A stretch of DNA of 64,000 nucleotides from positions 62,001 to 126,000 of the forward strand of contig NZ_JAEKJA010000001.1 in NCBI RefSeq assembly GCF_016411865.1. Reading direction: 5' to 3'. The notes below the pieces were generated by a model, which was not told the origin of the DNA, did no database searches, and saw only the letters and a list, made by a program, of their open reading frames with translations. The stretch is from Acuticoccus mangrovi (GTDB lineage Bacteria > Pseudomonadota > Alphaproteobacteria > Rhizobiales > Amorphaceae). This document shows, in pieces, positions 1-9,455 of the stretch (position 1 is the first letter of the stretch; the number at the start of each line of letters is the position of its first letter). The position numbers and the translations under genes are program-made.

Positions 1-788
1 GCCATCGATACCGTAGCTTGGCCGATCGTATCTCCGAGAGCCTCGCCTTCATGCGCGCCTGCGGCGTGGAGCCGTCGACGACGCCGCAGCTGCGCTCGAC
101 CGATCTCTACACGAGTCACGAAGCCCTGCTTCTCGGCTACGAGGAGGCGTTCACCCGCATCGATTCGCTCACCGGCGACTACTATTCGACGTCGGGCCAC
201 ATGATCTGGATCGGCGATCGCACCCGCCAGCCCGACCATGCGCACGTCGAATATTGCCGTGGCGTGCACAATCCGCTCGGCCTCAAGTGCGGCCCCTCGC
301 TGTCGACGGACGGCCTGCTGGAGCTGATCGACATCCTGAACCCCAAGAACGAGGCGGGCCGGCTGACGCTGATCTGCCGCTTCGGGGCCGACAAGGTGCT
401 CGACCATCTGCCGACGCTGATCCGCGCGGTGGAGCGGGAAGGCAGGAAGGTGGTGTGGTCGTGCGACCCGATGCACGGCAACACGGTGTCGCTCGCCGGC
501 TACAAGACGCGCCCGTTCGACCGGGTGCTGAAGGAGGTGCAGTCCTTCTTCGCCGTCCACCGTGCCGAGGGCACCCATGCCGGCGGCATCCACGTGGAGA
601 TGACCGGCACGGACGTGACCGAGTGCACCGGCGGTGCCCGCGCGGTGACGGCCGACACCCTGTCGGACCGCTACCACACCCACTGCGACCCGCGGCTCAA
701 CGCCGAGCAGGCGATCGAGCTCGCTTTCCTGCTCGCGGAGAACCTGCAGGCCGAAAAGCGCGACCGCACGTCCCGCGAAGCGGCCTGA
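1..788 (+). CDS. 3-deoxy-7-phosphoheptulonate synthase, class II (3' part only)
   Basis: The reading frame is open from the first bases, so the gene begins before the window; about 262 C-terminal residues are present. The enzyme condenses phosphoenolpyruvate with erythrose 4-phosphate, the first step of the shikimate pathway. Class II (plant/mycobacterial type) signatures are visible: [10 protein letters not shown], a [10 protein letters not shown] stretch and [18 protein letters not shown], which carry substrate- and metal-binding residues. The downstream gene nadE follows after about 140 bases. Family assignment is very secure; only the N-terminus is missing. Confidence 0.95.
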   Translation, partial: HRYRSLADRISESLAFMRACGVEPSTTPQLRSTDLYTSHEALLLGYEEAFTRIDSLTGDYYSTSGHMIWIGDRTRQPDHAHVEYCRGVHNPLGLKCGPSLSTDGLLELIDILNPKNEAGRLTLICRFGADKVLDHLPTLIRAVEREGRKVVWSCDPMHGNTVSLAGYKTRPFDRVLKEVQSFFAVHRAEGTHAGGIHVEMTGTDVTECTGGARAVTADTLSDRYHTHCDPRLNAEQAIELAFLLAENLQAEKRDRTSREAA

Positions 789-796
789 TCCTCGCC

Positions 797-817
797 GGGG
801 CGGCCGCGCGCCGCCCC
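797..817 (+). terminator. GC-rich hairpin after the DAHP synthase gene
   Basis: A 7-bp perfect stem (GGGGCGG / CCGCCCC, 7-nt loop) lies 9 bases after the stop codon. There is no T-tract, so intrinsic termination is only possible, not shown. Confidence 0.35.
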
Positions 818-929
818 GTCCGGTCACCGTCGGAACGCCCGTCATGCGCGCGCGGGCGTTGACGCCGACGCATGCGGCGGCCAGTGTCCCGGAAACCGAC
901 AATCGGGTATCTCTCACCGCCAAGGGCCC

Positions 930-2579
930 ATGCGCGACCGCTTCACGATCCGTCTCGAGCAGCTGAACCCCACCATGGGCGACCTCGCCGGCAACCGCGA
1001 GATGGCCGAGGCCGCCGTGCGCGCGGCGGGCGACGTCGACCTCGTGCTCTTCACTGAGCTCTTCATCACCGGCTATCCGCCGGAGGATCTCGTTACCAAG
1101 CGCTCCTTCACCGAGCGTGCCATGGCCGAGGTGAAGCGTCTCGCCGCTGCCTTCCCGGACGGTCCCGCCATCGCCATCGGCACGCCGTGGCTGGAGGACG
1201 GGGTACTGACCAACGCCGTCGCCGTCCTGAAGGGCGGCAAGGTCGTCGCGACGCGCCACAAGGTGGACCTGCCGAACTACGACGAGTTCGACGAGAAGCG
1301 CGTCTTCACGCCCGGCCCGATGCCGGGCCCCGTCGACATCGACGGGGTGCGGGTGGGCCTGCCCGTCTGCGAGGACATCTGGACGCCCGACGTGGTGGAG
1401 TGCCTCGCCGAGACCGGGGCGGAGATGCTGCTCGTGCCGAACGGCTCGCCCTACACCCGCACCAAGCAGGACACCCGCATGCAGGTGGCGGTGGCGCGGG
1501 TGGTGGAAAGCGGGCTGCCGCTCGTCTACCTCAACCAGATCGGCGGGCAGGACGAGCTGATCTTCGACGGCGCCTCCTTCGTGCTCGCGGCCGACCGCAG
1601 CCTGACGGCGCAGCTTCCCGCCTTCAAGCCGGCGTCGGCCACCGTCAGCTTCGTGCGTGAGGGCGACGGGTGGGTTCCCGAGCCCGGTCCGATGGCGCAG
1701 CTTCCCGAGCTCCACGAGGCGGAGTGGACGGCGGCGATGCTCGGCCTGCGCGACTACGTCAACAAGAACCGCTTTCCGAGCGTCGTCATCGGCTTGTCGG
1801 GGGGGATCGATTCGGCGATCTGCGCGGCGCTCGCGGTGGATGCGCTGGGGGCCGAGCGCGTCCACTGCATCATGATGCCCTACCGCTACACCTCGAACGA
1901 GAGCCTCTCCGACGCGGCCGACGTCGCCGAGCGGCTCGGTGTGCGCTACGACATCGTGCCGATCGCGCCGGCGGTGGAGGGCTTCTCCGAGCAGCTCGCC
2001 CCCGTCTTCAACGGCCGCGCGCCCGACGTCACCGAGGAGAACATCCAAAGCCGCGTGCGCGGCACCACGCTGATGGCCGTCTCCAACAAGTTCGGCGGAA
2101 TGGTCGTCACCACCGGCAACAAGTCGGAGGTGTCGGTGGGCTACGCGACCCTCTACGGCGACATGAACGGCGGCTACAATCCCATCAAGGACCTTTATAA
2201 GACCGAGGTCTTCGCCCTCTGCCGCTGGCGTAACGGCGCCAAGCCGGAGGGGGCGCTGGGGCCCGACGGGGTGGTGATCCCCGAGCGCATCATCGACAAG
2301 CCGCCGACGGCGGAGCTGCGCGAGAACCAGAAGGACGAGGATTCCTTGCCGCCCTACGCGACGCTCGACGGCATCCTGCGCCGTCTCATCGAGGATCAGG
2401 CGAGCGTGTCCGACATCGTCGCCGAGGGCTTCGACGAGGCGACCGTGCGGCGGGTGGAGCATCTTCTTCATATTGCCGAGTACAAGCGGCGCCAGGCGGC
2501 GCCGGGGGTGAAATTCTCGCCCAAGGCGTTCGGCCGCGACCGGCGCTATCCCATCGTCAACCGCTTCCGCGATGTCTGA
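930..2579 (+). CDS. nadE: glutamine-dependent NAD+ synthetase
   Basis: It converts nicotinate adenine dinucleotide to NAD+ with ATP and glutamine-derived ammonia. The 549-residue protein has the two expected domains. An N-terminal nitrilase-type glutaminase (about residues 5-260) carries the triad E43-K111-C147. The C-terminal synthetase has the PP-loop SGGIDS at 290-295. Length matches glutamine-dependent enzymes rather than the short ammonia-dependent form. The ATG at 930 places the first beta strand at residue 5. The stop overlaps the start of the tRNA synthetase gene by 8 bases, so the two are probably co-transcribed. Confidence 0.96.
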   Translation: MRDRFTIRLEQLNPTMGDLAGNREMAEAAVRAAGDVDLVLFTELFITGYPPEDLVTKRSFTERAMAEVKRLAAAFPDGPAIAIGTPWLEDGVLTNAVAVLKGGKVVATRHKVDLPNYDEFDEKRVFTPGPMPGPVDIDGVRVGLPVCEDIWTPDVVECLAETGAEMLLVPNGSPYTRTKQDTRMQVAVARVVESGLPLVYLNQIGGQDELIFDGASFVLAADRSLTAQLPAFKPASATVSFVREGDGWVPEPGPMAQLPELHEAEWTAAMLGLRDYVNKNRFPSVVIGLSGGIDSAICAALAVDALGAERVHCIMMPYRYTSNESLSDAADVAERLGVRYDIVPIAPAVEGFSEQLAPVFNGRAPDVTEENIQSRVRGTTLMAVSNKFGGMVVTTGNKSEVSVGYATLYGDMNGGYNPIKDLYKTEVFALCRWRNGAKPEGALGPDGVVIPERIIDKPPTAELRENQKDEDSLPPYATLDGILRRLIEDQASVSDIVAEGFDEATVRRVEHLLHIAEYKRRQAAPGVKFSPKAFGRDRRYPIVNRFRDV

Positions 2580-3939
2580 GGTCGTCCGCTTCGCGCCGTC
2601 GCCCACCGGATATCTCCATCTCGGCAATGCACGGACGGCGCTCTACAACGCCTTTCTCGCCATGGACGGCGGCACGCTGGTGCTGCGCTACGACGACACC
2701 GACACCGAGCGCTCGCGTCCCGAATATGCCGAGGCGATCGCCGCCGATCTCGATTGGCTGGGCATCCGGCCCGATCGTGTCGCCCATCAGTCGGCCCGCC
2801 TCGCGCAGTACGACGCGGCGGCCGACGCCTTGCGCGAGGCGGGACGGCTCTACCCCTGCTACGAGACGCCGGAGGAGCTGGAGCGCAAGCGCATGCGCCA
2901 GCGCGCCCGCGGTCTGCCGCCGATCTACGATCGCGCCGCCCTGGCGCTGACGGCGCAGGAGCGGCAGCGCCTCGAGGCGGAGGGGCGCCGTCCCCACTGG
3001 CGCTTTCGCCTGCCCGACGGCTCGCGCTCCTGGGACGATCTCTGCCGCGGTCCGCAGACGGTGAACCTCCAATCCCTCTCCGACCCGGTGCTGGTGCGCG
3101 CCGACGGCACCTATCTCTACACGCTGACCTCGGTGGTGGACGACGCGGAGTTCGCCATCACCTCGGTGGTGCGCGGCGAGGACCACGTCACGAACTCCGG
3201 GGTGCAGATCGCGATTTTCGAGGCGTTGGGGGCGGTGCCGCCACGGCTCGGCCACCACAATCTTCTGATCCGCGCCGACGGGGAGCCGCTGTCGAAGCGG
3301 CACAACCCGCTCTCCCTCTCCCGGCTGCGGGAGGAGGGATACGAGGCGATGGCGGTGGCTTCGCTCGCGAGCCTCGTCGGCACCTCGCTGCCCGTCGCAC
3401 CGGTCGCGAGCCTTGCCGATCTCGCCGCGATGAAACCCCTCGGAGCGGTGTCGCGGGGGCCGGCGACCTTCGACCCCGCCGACCTCGACCGCCTCAACGC
3501 CGCTCTCCTCCACGCCACCCCGTTCGAGGCGGTCGAGGCGTGGCTCGGCGCCACCTACGGCGTCGCCGATCGTCGCTTCTGGGAGACGGTGCGGCCCAAT
3601 CTCGGCCGGCGTGCCGATGTGGGCCACTGGGTCGCGATCTGGCGGGAGGCGCCGGACCCCGCGGGGATCGGCGTGACCCTGGCGGACGCGCCGGTGCTCG
3701 AGGCCGCGCGCGCCGCGCTGCCGCCCGAGCCGTGGGACGAGGCGACGTTTCGCACCTGGACCGGCGCCGTGAAGGCGGCGACGGGCGCCAAGGGCAAGAC
3801 CCTCTTCATGCCGCTGCGGCGGGCGCTGACGGGGGAGGCGAGCGGCCCGGAGATGGCCGCCTTCCTGCTGCTCCTCGACCGTGCCGAGGTCGTGCGCCGG
3901 CTCGATGGCGCAATCGCCGCGGCGCGGGCCGCCGACTGA
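2572..3939 (+). CDS. gltX: glutamate--tRNA ligase (GluRS paralogue)
   Basis: This class I aminoacyl-tRNA synthetase charges tRNA with glutamate. The HIGH motif appears as HLGN at residues 16-19 and the KMSKS motif as LSKRH at 240-244. At 455 residues it is of normal length with a C-terminal anticodon-binding region. Alphaproteobacteria usually carry two GluRS genes, and without the other copy I cannot say whether this is the discriminating or the Gln-misacylating form. Translation is probably coupled to nadE through the 8-base overlap. Confidence 0.94.
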   Translation: MSEVVRFAPSPTGYLHLGNARTALYNAFLAMDGGTLVLRYDDTDTERSRPEYAEAIAADLDWLGIRPDRVAHQSARLAQYDAAADALREAGRLYPCYETPEELERKRMRQRARGLPPIYDRAALALTAQERQRLEAEGRRPHWRFRLPDGSRSWDDLCRGPQTVNLQSLSDPVLVRADGTYLYTLTSVVDDAEFAITSVVRGEDHVTNSGVQIAIFEALGAVPPRLGHHNLLIRADGEPLSKRHNPLSLSRLREEGYEAMAVASLASLVGTSLPVAPVASLADLAAMKPLGAVSRGPATFDPADLDRLNAALLHATPFEAVEAWLGATYGVADRRFWETVRPNLGRRADVGHWVAIWREAPDPAGIGVTLADAPVLEAARAALPPEPWDEATFRTWTGAVKAATGAKGKTLFMPLRRALTGEASGPEMAAFLLLLDRAEVVRRLDGAIAAARAAD

Positions 3940-3947
3940 GGAAGACC

Positions 3948-3966
3948 CGCGCGGTGCCGCCGCGCG
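3948..3966. terminator. hairpin between convergent genes
   Basis: A 7-bp perfect stem (CGCGCGG / CCGCGCG, 5-nt loop) sits between the GluRS stop and the convergent DUF2865 gene. It lacks a T-run on either strand, so a bidirectional terminator is only suggested by position. Confidence 0.4.
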
Positions 3967-3985
3967 CAGGCCGGACGGCGGCGAA

Positions 3986-5413
3986 TCAGCCGCCGGTCTG
4001 GTCGACGGTCTCGAGCTGCGAGGTGCGGGACTCGTCGCCCAACCTGATCTTGGCCGGGTCGTGCGCGGCCCTCGGCGCGCTCGGCTTGGCGAGATTGGTG
4101 AGCGGGACGATGGTGATCGCCGGTGACGTATAGGTCGGGCGCACCAGCGGGGCGTGGCTCGGCCGCGGCTCGTCGAGCCCGTAGCCGCGCGAGAAGAATT
4201 GCGGCCCGACCTCGCGCACCCTGAGCGGCGGGGTGCTCGCCGCCGCCACCGTCTCGATCGCTTCGCCGCCCTGCGGCAGCGGCTTGGCGCTCGGCAGATC
4301 GTCCAGCTTCGTGGTCTCGGAGGTCTCGAGCGCCGCCGTCTGCACCTCGTCGTCCTGCACGTCGTCGCGGGTGGAGGGCGGGGTGCGCAGCGTCAGCGAG
4401 GGAGCGAGCGGCTTGCCCGTCGCGTCGTAGACCGCCTTGTAGCGCACGTAGCCGCCGCTGGTGGTCGCCGCCCGCTCGGCGGCTTTGGAGGCGGCCATCT
4501 CGTCGGAGAGCCCCACGAAGCCGAGCGCCTTGTCGGCGGTCATGTCCGAGGCGATCACCGACTGGGTCTGGCAGCCGCAATCGGCGACGCGCTTCTTGCG
4601 GTAGAGGAAGGCGGTGGGTAGGCGCACATAGCGCTCGCTCGTCAGCGTGGAGCGCATCGTCTCGACCGGAGAATCGCGGTCGTGCGCATAGAGCGACACG
4701 TCGGCGCCGGGACAGCGGCCGACGCACATCGCGAGCTCTTCGTTGAAGTTCGAGCTATGCGACTGGCTGTTGATCGGGAAGTAGAAGCCGTCGCACAGGC
4801 GCACGCACACCGTGCGCGCGTTGCCGATGCGCAGCGCCCGGCCCGAGCCGTCGGAATCGTCGGACGGCGCGGCGCGGCGCAGCCGCTGCTCGTCGATGTC
4901 GACCCGTTCCACCGAACCCGACGACACCGCCTCCCGCGGATCGACGCTCACCGTCTCCACCTCGTTCGGGTGGCGGCGCCCGAAGATGTTGGAGAAGATG
5001 TTGAAGCCGCCGCGGCGCGCCTCGTCGTTGAGCTGATTGTCGGGACGGGTGCCGTGGATGATCACGCCGCTCGCGGGCGGGGCCACCGTCCGGCGGCGCT
5101 GCTGCTGACGGGATGCGGTGCGGGTGTCGTCGCACGCACGGGCGACCTGGCGCTGAAGCTCGCGAATCCGGCGCGGGTTGCCGCCGCCGGCGTTGCGCAT
5201 GCGCGCCTCGATGCCGGCGCACGCGCGATGGCGGCCCCATCCTGCGGACGCATTGCAACCATAAGCATCAGCCTGACGGCGCAGCCGCGCGAGTTCGGCT
5301 CCACCACCGCCCGAACGTGCCTGGGCCAGCTCGGCGCGCAACGCGCCACACGACTGCGCCCACGCGCTGCCGCCCATCAATCCGATGAAAATCAGAACAA
5401 TAAAAGCTCTCAT
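3986..5413 (-). CDS. DUF2865 domain-containing secreted protein
   Basis: The 475-residue protein starts with a clear Sec signal peptide (hydrophobic core at residues 4-17, cleavage after AWA). A Cys-rich DUF2865-like region follows in the middle and includes CVRLCDGFYFPI, CVGRCPGADVSLY and CGC. The C-terminal third is low-complexity. DUF2865 proteins are common in Hyphomicrobiales and have no known biochemical function; the paired cysteines suggest disulfides in the periplasm. It is monocistronic by spacing, convergent with gltX. Confidence 0.8.
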   Translation of the reverse strand: MRAFIVLIFIGLMGGSAWAQSCGALRAELAQARSGGGGAELARLRRQADAYGCNASAGWGRHRACAGIEARMRNAGGGNPRRIRELQRQVARACDDTRTASRQQQRRRTVAPPASGVIIHGTRPDNQLNDEARRGGFNIFSNIFGRRHPNEVETVSVDPREAVSSGSVERVDIDEQRLRRAAPSDDSDGSGRALRIGNARTVCVRLCDGFYFPINSQSHSSNFNEELAMCVGRCPGADVSLYAHDRDSPVETMRSTLTSERYVRLPTAFLYRKKRVADCGCQTQSVIASDMTADKALGFVGLSDEMAASKAAERAATTSGGYVRYKAVYDATGKPLAPSLTLRTPPSTRDDVQDDEVQTAALETSETTKLDDLPSAKPLPQGGEAIETVAAASTPPLRVREVGPQFFSRGYGLDEPRPSHAPLVRPTYTSPAITIVPLTNLAKPSAPRAAHDPAKIRLGDESRTSQLETVDQTGG

Positions 5414-5564
5414 CGTGGGTCACCCACTGAACGTTCATGGCAGAAGGGAGCACTGGACGGCTCCCGAGACGTAAGCGCACTCAACAAAATGGACAACGCA
5501 GAGGGATCGCATTTCTTCCGAAAACGTTAACACGCCTCGCTTGCCGCAACGATGGGCCACCGCG

Positions 5565-7049
5565 CTAGTGTTTCGGCGTCACAGTGGCGATCATTGTCCG
5601 CACAGCCGCGAGGTCATCCACAAAATGCCGGTATTCGGCCCGCTTTGCCTCCGCGTCGGCGAGGCGCAGCAGTGCCGAAGGGTGGACGGTCAGAAATCCC
5701 GCTGAACCGTCGGCCCAGGTGAGCGGCGTGCCACGGTTGCGCCCGACGGCGAGGGGATGGCCGGCGAGCGTCCGCGCCGCGCTCGCCCCGAGCGCCACCG
5801 TGACCTTCGGCCGCACCAGCCGCCGCTCGTGGTCGAGCCAGACCCGGCAATGCTCGATCTCGCCGGCGTTGGGCGACTTGTGGATCCGCCGCTTGCCGCG
5901 CACCTCGAACTTGAAGTGCTTCACCGCGTTGGTGACGAAGGTGTCGGCCCGCTCGATGCCGGCGTCCTGGAGCGCGCGGTTCAATAGTCGTCCGGCGGGG
6001 CCCACGAAGGGCCGGCCGGCGAGATCCTCTTGATCGCCGGGCTGCTCGCCCACGAACATGATGGCGGCGCCCGGCCGCCCTTCGCCCATCACCACCTGGG
6101 TGGCGTCGCGATAGAGCGGGCAGCGCGTGCAGCCGGCCGCGGCCTCGGCGATATCGTCGAGCGAGTTGATGTTGGCGGCGAGGGAGCGGCTGCGGCTCTC
6201 GGCCTCCCGGCGGGCACGGGCGGGGCGGGTGGAGCGCGCCGGGGCGGTGGCGGGCGCGGCCATCATCGCGCCGGCTCGGGCCGTCGCTTGGCGGATCAGG
6301 GGCTGGATCAGGGCGGCCTCCGGCAGGTTCGTCCAGTAGCGTTTGGGCATCTCGGATGTCATCGCCCTGACGTTCAAACGCGCCGGATTGAAAATCGCTC
6401 CGAAATAAGTGCGCCAAAGATCCTCGTGGATGTCGCCGTCGGGGGCGATCTCGCGGCTCGCGCCGCCGGCCACGATGAGCGTGGCGCCGTCCCAGTGAGC
6501 GGAGCGCTCCGGCGTGACGATCGACCACCGCATCGCGGCGAAGCGCCCGACGAAGAAATCGGCCACGAGGTCGAGAACGTGGTGCTCCGGCTCGAACCAG
6601 GCGACGAAGCGCTCCGCACCGTCCCGATCGCGGGTGGTGCGGAAGCGAACGAACGCCTTCATCTTGTGGGCGCACCGACGCACGTTCTGGGCGAGCGTCG
6701 TCGCCCGGGCGACGTCGGCGTCGGTGGCGATCGACAGGAGCCTCGGCTCCTTCTGAAAGCGCTCCAGCAGGCGGTGGAGGAGGATGTAGCGGTCGGCGGC
6801 GCTGTGGCAGGCGACGAGCCGGGCAAGCTCCACGAAACGGCGCGGGGCGCGGGGCGCGTCGGTGGCGCTCGGCTCGGGCAGCGTCTGCGCCGGCACCATC
6901 GTCGCGAGGACGCCTTGAGCGTCGTCGCGGGTCGTCCACAGCACCCGATGGGAGGATATGCCGGCCGCGACGAGGCGCCGGGCCATCCGGCGGAAGGTCT
7001 CGAAGTCCGCCGGGTGCTCCAGGCGTACGATGTGCCCGTATCGGTTCAT
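5565..7049 (-). CDS. DUF4130 - UdgX-type uracil-DNA glycosylase fusion
   Basis: The N-terminal half (about 1-250) resembles the DUF4130/TIGR03915 domain. The C-terminal half (about 295-494) is a family-4-like uracil-DNA glycosylase with motif A GEQPGDQED at 334-342. The UdgX signature KRRIH lies at 386-390; in studied UdgX its histidine (here H390) forms a covalent link to the DNA after uracil removal. The Fe-S cysteines C307, C310 and C401 are visible. The fourth position reads NAVKH (H378) rather than Cys, so the histidine may be the fourth ligand (inference). The start codon overlaps the upstream radical SAM stop as ATGA, implying coupled translation. Confidence 0.9.
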   Translation of the reverse strand: MNRYGHIVRLEHPADFETFRRMARRLVAAGISSHRVLWTTRDDAQGVLATMVPAQTLPEPSATDAPRAPRRFVELARLVACHSAADRYILLHRLLERFQKEPRLLSIATDADVARATTLAQNVRRCAHKMKAFVRFRTTRDRDGAERFVAWFEPEHHVLDLVADFFVGRFAAMRWSIVTPERSAHWDGATLIVAGGASREIAPDGDIHEDLWRTYFGAIFNPARLNVRAMTSEMPKRYWTNLPEAALIQPLIRQATARAGAMMAAPATAPARSTRPARARREAESRSRSLAANINSLDDIAEAAAGCTRCPLYRDATQVVMGEGRPGAAIMFVGEQPGDQEDLAGRPFVGPAGRLLNRALQDAGIERADTFVTNAVKHFKFEVRGKRRIHKSPNAGEIEHCRVWLDHERRLVRPKVTVALGASAARTLAGHPLAVGRNRGTPLTWADGSAGFLTVHPSALLRLADAEAKRAEYRHFVDDLAAVRTMIATVTPKH

Positions 7050-8305
7050 GCCGCGAAGAGGTCGAGCTGACGGTGAGGCTTGCGGACGAGATGGGCGAGG
7101 CGCTCCCCGTCGAGCCCCTTCGGCGACCAGCCCTCCGCCGCCACGAAGGCGAGGGCGCGCCGGGCGGTGGGGGTGATCTTGGCGAGATCCTCCGGCCGCA
7201 GACGGTGGTGGCGCCGGGTCGACACGATCGCGTCCACCGCCTTCACCCCGAGGCCCGGCACCCGCAGCAGCCGCTCGCGCGGCGCCCGGTTGAGATCGAC
7301 GGGAAACTCCGCCCGGTGCCGCAGCGCCCAGGCGAGCTTGGGGTCGATGTCGAGGTCGAGCATGCCCTCGGCCGTCGCCGCCGCGGCGATGTCGCCGACC
7401 TCGAAGCCATAGAAGCGGGTGAGCCAGTCGGCCTGGTAGAGCCGATGCTCGCGCTGGAGCGGGGGCGGGGTGAGGGGTAGGGCCGTGGAGGCCGCGGGGA
7501 TCGGGCTGAAGGCGCTGTAGTAGACGCGCCGCAGCCGATAGGCGGTGTAGAGGGTGCGACTGCGCGACAGGATCGCCACGTCGCTCGCCCCGTCGGCGCC
7601 GACGATCATCTGCGTCGACTGCCCGGCGGGGGCGAACCGCGGCGCCGGCGCGGCGCGCGGCGGCAGGCGGCGCGGCCGCTCGGCCGCCGCGTCGATCGCC
7701 GTCCGCACCTCCGCCATCTGCCGCTTGATGGTGCCGGCGGACTTTTCCGGCGCGAGAGCGGCGAGGCCCGCATCGGTGGGCAGCTCGATGTTGATCGACA
7801 GCCTGTCGGCGTAGCGCCCGGCCGCCTCGATCAATTCGGGCGCGGCCTCGGGGATCGTCTTCAGATGGATGTAGCCGTGGAACTGATGACCCTCGCGCAG
7901 CGTGCGCGCCACCCGCACGAGTTGCTCCATGGTGTGATCGGCCGACCGCACGATCCCGGAGGACAGGAACAGTCCCTCGATATAGTTACGCCGATAGAAG
8001 GAGAGGGTGAGGCTCACCACCTCCTCCGGGGTGAAGGCCGCCCGCTCCACGCCGGACGACACGCGGTTCACGCAATACGCGCAATCGAACATGCAGGCGT
8101 TGGTGAGCAGCACCTTCAGCAGCGAGATGCAGCGCCCGTCGGGGGCATAGGCGTGGCAGATGCCCGACCCTTCGGTGGAGCCGATGCCACCCTTGCGGGC
8201 ATCTCGCGCCTGGGTTCCCGACGACGCGCAGGAGGCGTCATATTTCGCCGCATCGGCGAGGATCGCCAGCCTCTGCTGGAGGCTTTTCGCTCGACTGGTC
8301 GCCAC
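7046..8305 (-). CDS. putative DNA modification/repair radical SAM protein
   Basis: The 419-residue protein carries the radical SAM cluster motif C71-x3-C75-x2-C78 (CMFDCAYC). Near the C-terminus (about 335-375) is a helix-hairpin-helix DNA-binding motif (LLRVPGLGVKAVDAI). This matches the family annotated as DNA modification/repair radical SAM protein (TIGR03916), which is regularly paired with TIGR03915/UdgX proteins; the reaction is unknown. The start is GTG at 8305 with AGGAAGG a few bases upstream. It is the first gene of a two-gene operon with UdgX, and a LexA-like box lies 23 bases upstream of the start. Confidence 0.88.
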   Translation of the reverse strand: MATSRAKSLQQRLAILADAAKYDASCASSGTQARDARKGGIGSTEGSGICHAYAPDGRCISLLKVLLTNACMFDCAYCVNRVSSGVERAAFTPEEVVSLTLSFYRRNYIEGLFLSSGIVRSADHTMEQLVRVARTLREGHQFHGYIHLKTIPEAAPELIEAAGRYADRLSINIELPTDAGLAALAPEKSAGTIKRQMAEVRTAIDAAAERPRRLPPRAAPAPRFAPAGQSTQMIVGADGASDVAILSRSRTLYTAYRLRRVYYSAFSPIPAASTALPLTPPPLQREHRLYQADWLTRFYGFEVGDIAAAATAEGMLDLDIDPKLAWALRHRAEFPVDLNRAPRERLLRVPGLGVKAVDAIVSTRRHHRLRPEDLAKITPTARRALAFVAAEGWSPKGLDGERLAHLVRKPHRQLDLFAA

Positions 8306-8327
8306 GCCCTTCCTGCCTTAATCCAAT

Positions 8328-8342
8328 GTTTCGTCTTTGTTC
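8328..8342. promoter_or_regulatory. candidate LexA box, GTTT-N7-GTTC
   Basis: The alphaproteobacterial LexA consensus is GTTC-N7-GTTC. Here the sequence is GTTT, seven bases, GTTC, one mismatch in eight defined positions. It lies in the 208-base region between the divergent radical SAM gene and the betaine-type binding protein, close to the radical SAM start, where a repressor would block transcription. Confidence 0.55.
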
Positions 8343-8513
8343 CATATAGGGTCGCGCGGCGTCCCCGGTAAAGGGCCGCATTCGCGTGTTGACGTTCGGC
8401 CACAGCCGTTGTGCAAGGGGCGAGCTTGCAACCCTACGGGTCGGAAACGTGCTTCCAACGTTCCCCGCTCCGTGCTTGGGTCGTGCGCAAAGGTGAGGGG
8501 GAGGCGAATCACG

Positions 8514-9455
8514 ATGTCGGCCTGGGTCCGATCGATTCTGACCGGAGCGTGTGCCCTCGCGGCGGGTCCGGCGCTCGCGGCGACGGTGGTGGTGGGCGTG
8601 CCGGCCTGGCCGTCGGCGGAGGTGACCGCCAGCATCATCGGCAAGGTGCTCGAGGAGCACTACGGCGTCGCGGTGCGACTGCGCCCGATCGGCAGCATGG
8701 AGCTCCTCGGCGCCATCGACCGGGGCGAGGTGGACATCCACCCCGAGATCTGGCTCCCCAACCTGCAGAGCTTCGTCGACGATTACGCGAAGAGCGTGGT
8801 GGTCGCCGACTACGGCGTGACCGCCATGCAGGGGCTCTGCACCACGCGCGACACGGTCGAGGCCACCGGCATCAAGTCGGTCGGCGACCTCGCCAAGCCC
8901 GAGATGGCCGCCTATTTCGACACCGACGAGGACGGCAAGGGCGAGATGTGGATCGGTCCTGCGAGCTGGTCGTCGGCGCGGATCGAGCGGGTGCGGGCGA
9001 AGAGCTACGGCTATGCCGATACGATGATGCTCCTCAACATGCCCGAGGACATGGCGATGGCCTCGATCGATGCCGCGGCGGCGCTCGGTCAGCCCGTCGT
9101 CTTCTACTGCTATTCGCCGCACTACGTGTTCGCCCTGCACGACATCGTGCGGCTCGAGGAGCCGCCCCACGATCCGGCCACCTGGACCATCGTGCAGGCC
9201 GAGGACGACCCGGCCTGGCTCGCCCACTCGACGGCGGCGAGCGCTTGGGAGCCGTCGCACTTTCACATCGGCTACGCTCGCGCGCTCGCCGACGATCAGC
9301 CCGCCATCGTCGCCTTCCTCCAGCATATCGCCCTGACCGAAGACGACGCGGCGATGATGAGCTATGCGGTGCATGTGGAAGGTCGCGCGCCGGACGCGGT
9401 GGCCGACGCATGGCTTGCGGACAACAAGGAGCGGATTGAGGAGTGGGTGAAATGA
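8514..9455 (+). CDS. glycine betaine/proline-type ABC transporter substrate-binding protein (orphan)
   Basis: The 313-residue OpuAC/ProX-like protein has a Sec signal peptide (cleavage near ALA-A at residues 21-23). The beginning of the mature domain (VVVGVPAWPSAEVTASIIG) and EIWLPN are typical of the family. The ATG at 8514 is preferred because AGGTGAGGGGGAGG precedes it and because it begins the signal peptide; the frame is open further upstream. No permease or ATPase gene is adjacent. The stop overlaps the start of the L,D-transpeptidase gene as ATGA. Ligand cannot be read from sequence. Confidence 0.85.
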   Translation: MSAWVRSILTGACALAAGPALAATVVVGVPAWPSAEVTASIIGKVLEEHYGVAVRLRPIGSMELLGAIDRGEVDIHPEIWLPNLQSFVDDYAKSVVVADYGVTAMQGLCTTRDTVEATGIKSVGDLAKPEMAAYFDTDEDGKGEMWIGPASWSSARIERVRAKSYGYADTMMLLNMPEDMAMASIDAAAALGQPVVFYCYSPHYVFALHDIVRLEEPPHDPATWTIVQAEDDPAWLAHSTAASAWEPSHFHIGYARALADDQPAIVAFLQHIALTEDDAAMMSYAVHVEGRAPDAVADAWLADNKERIEEWVK

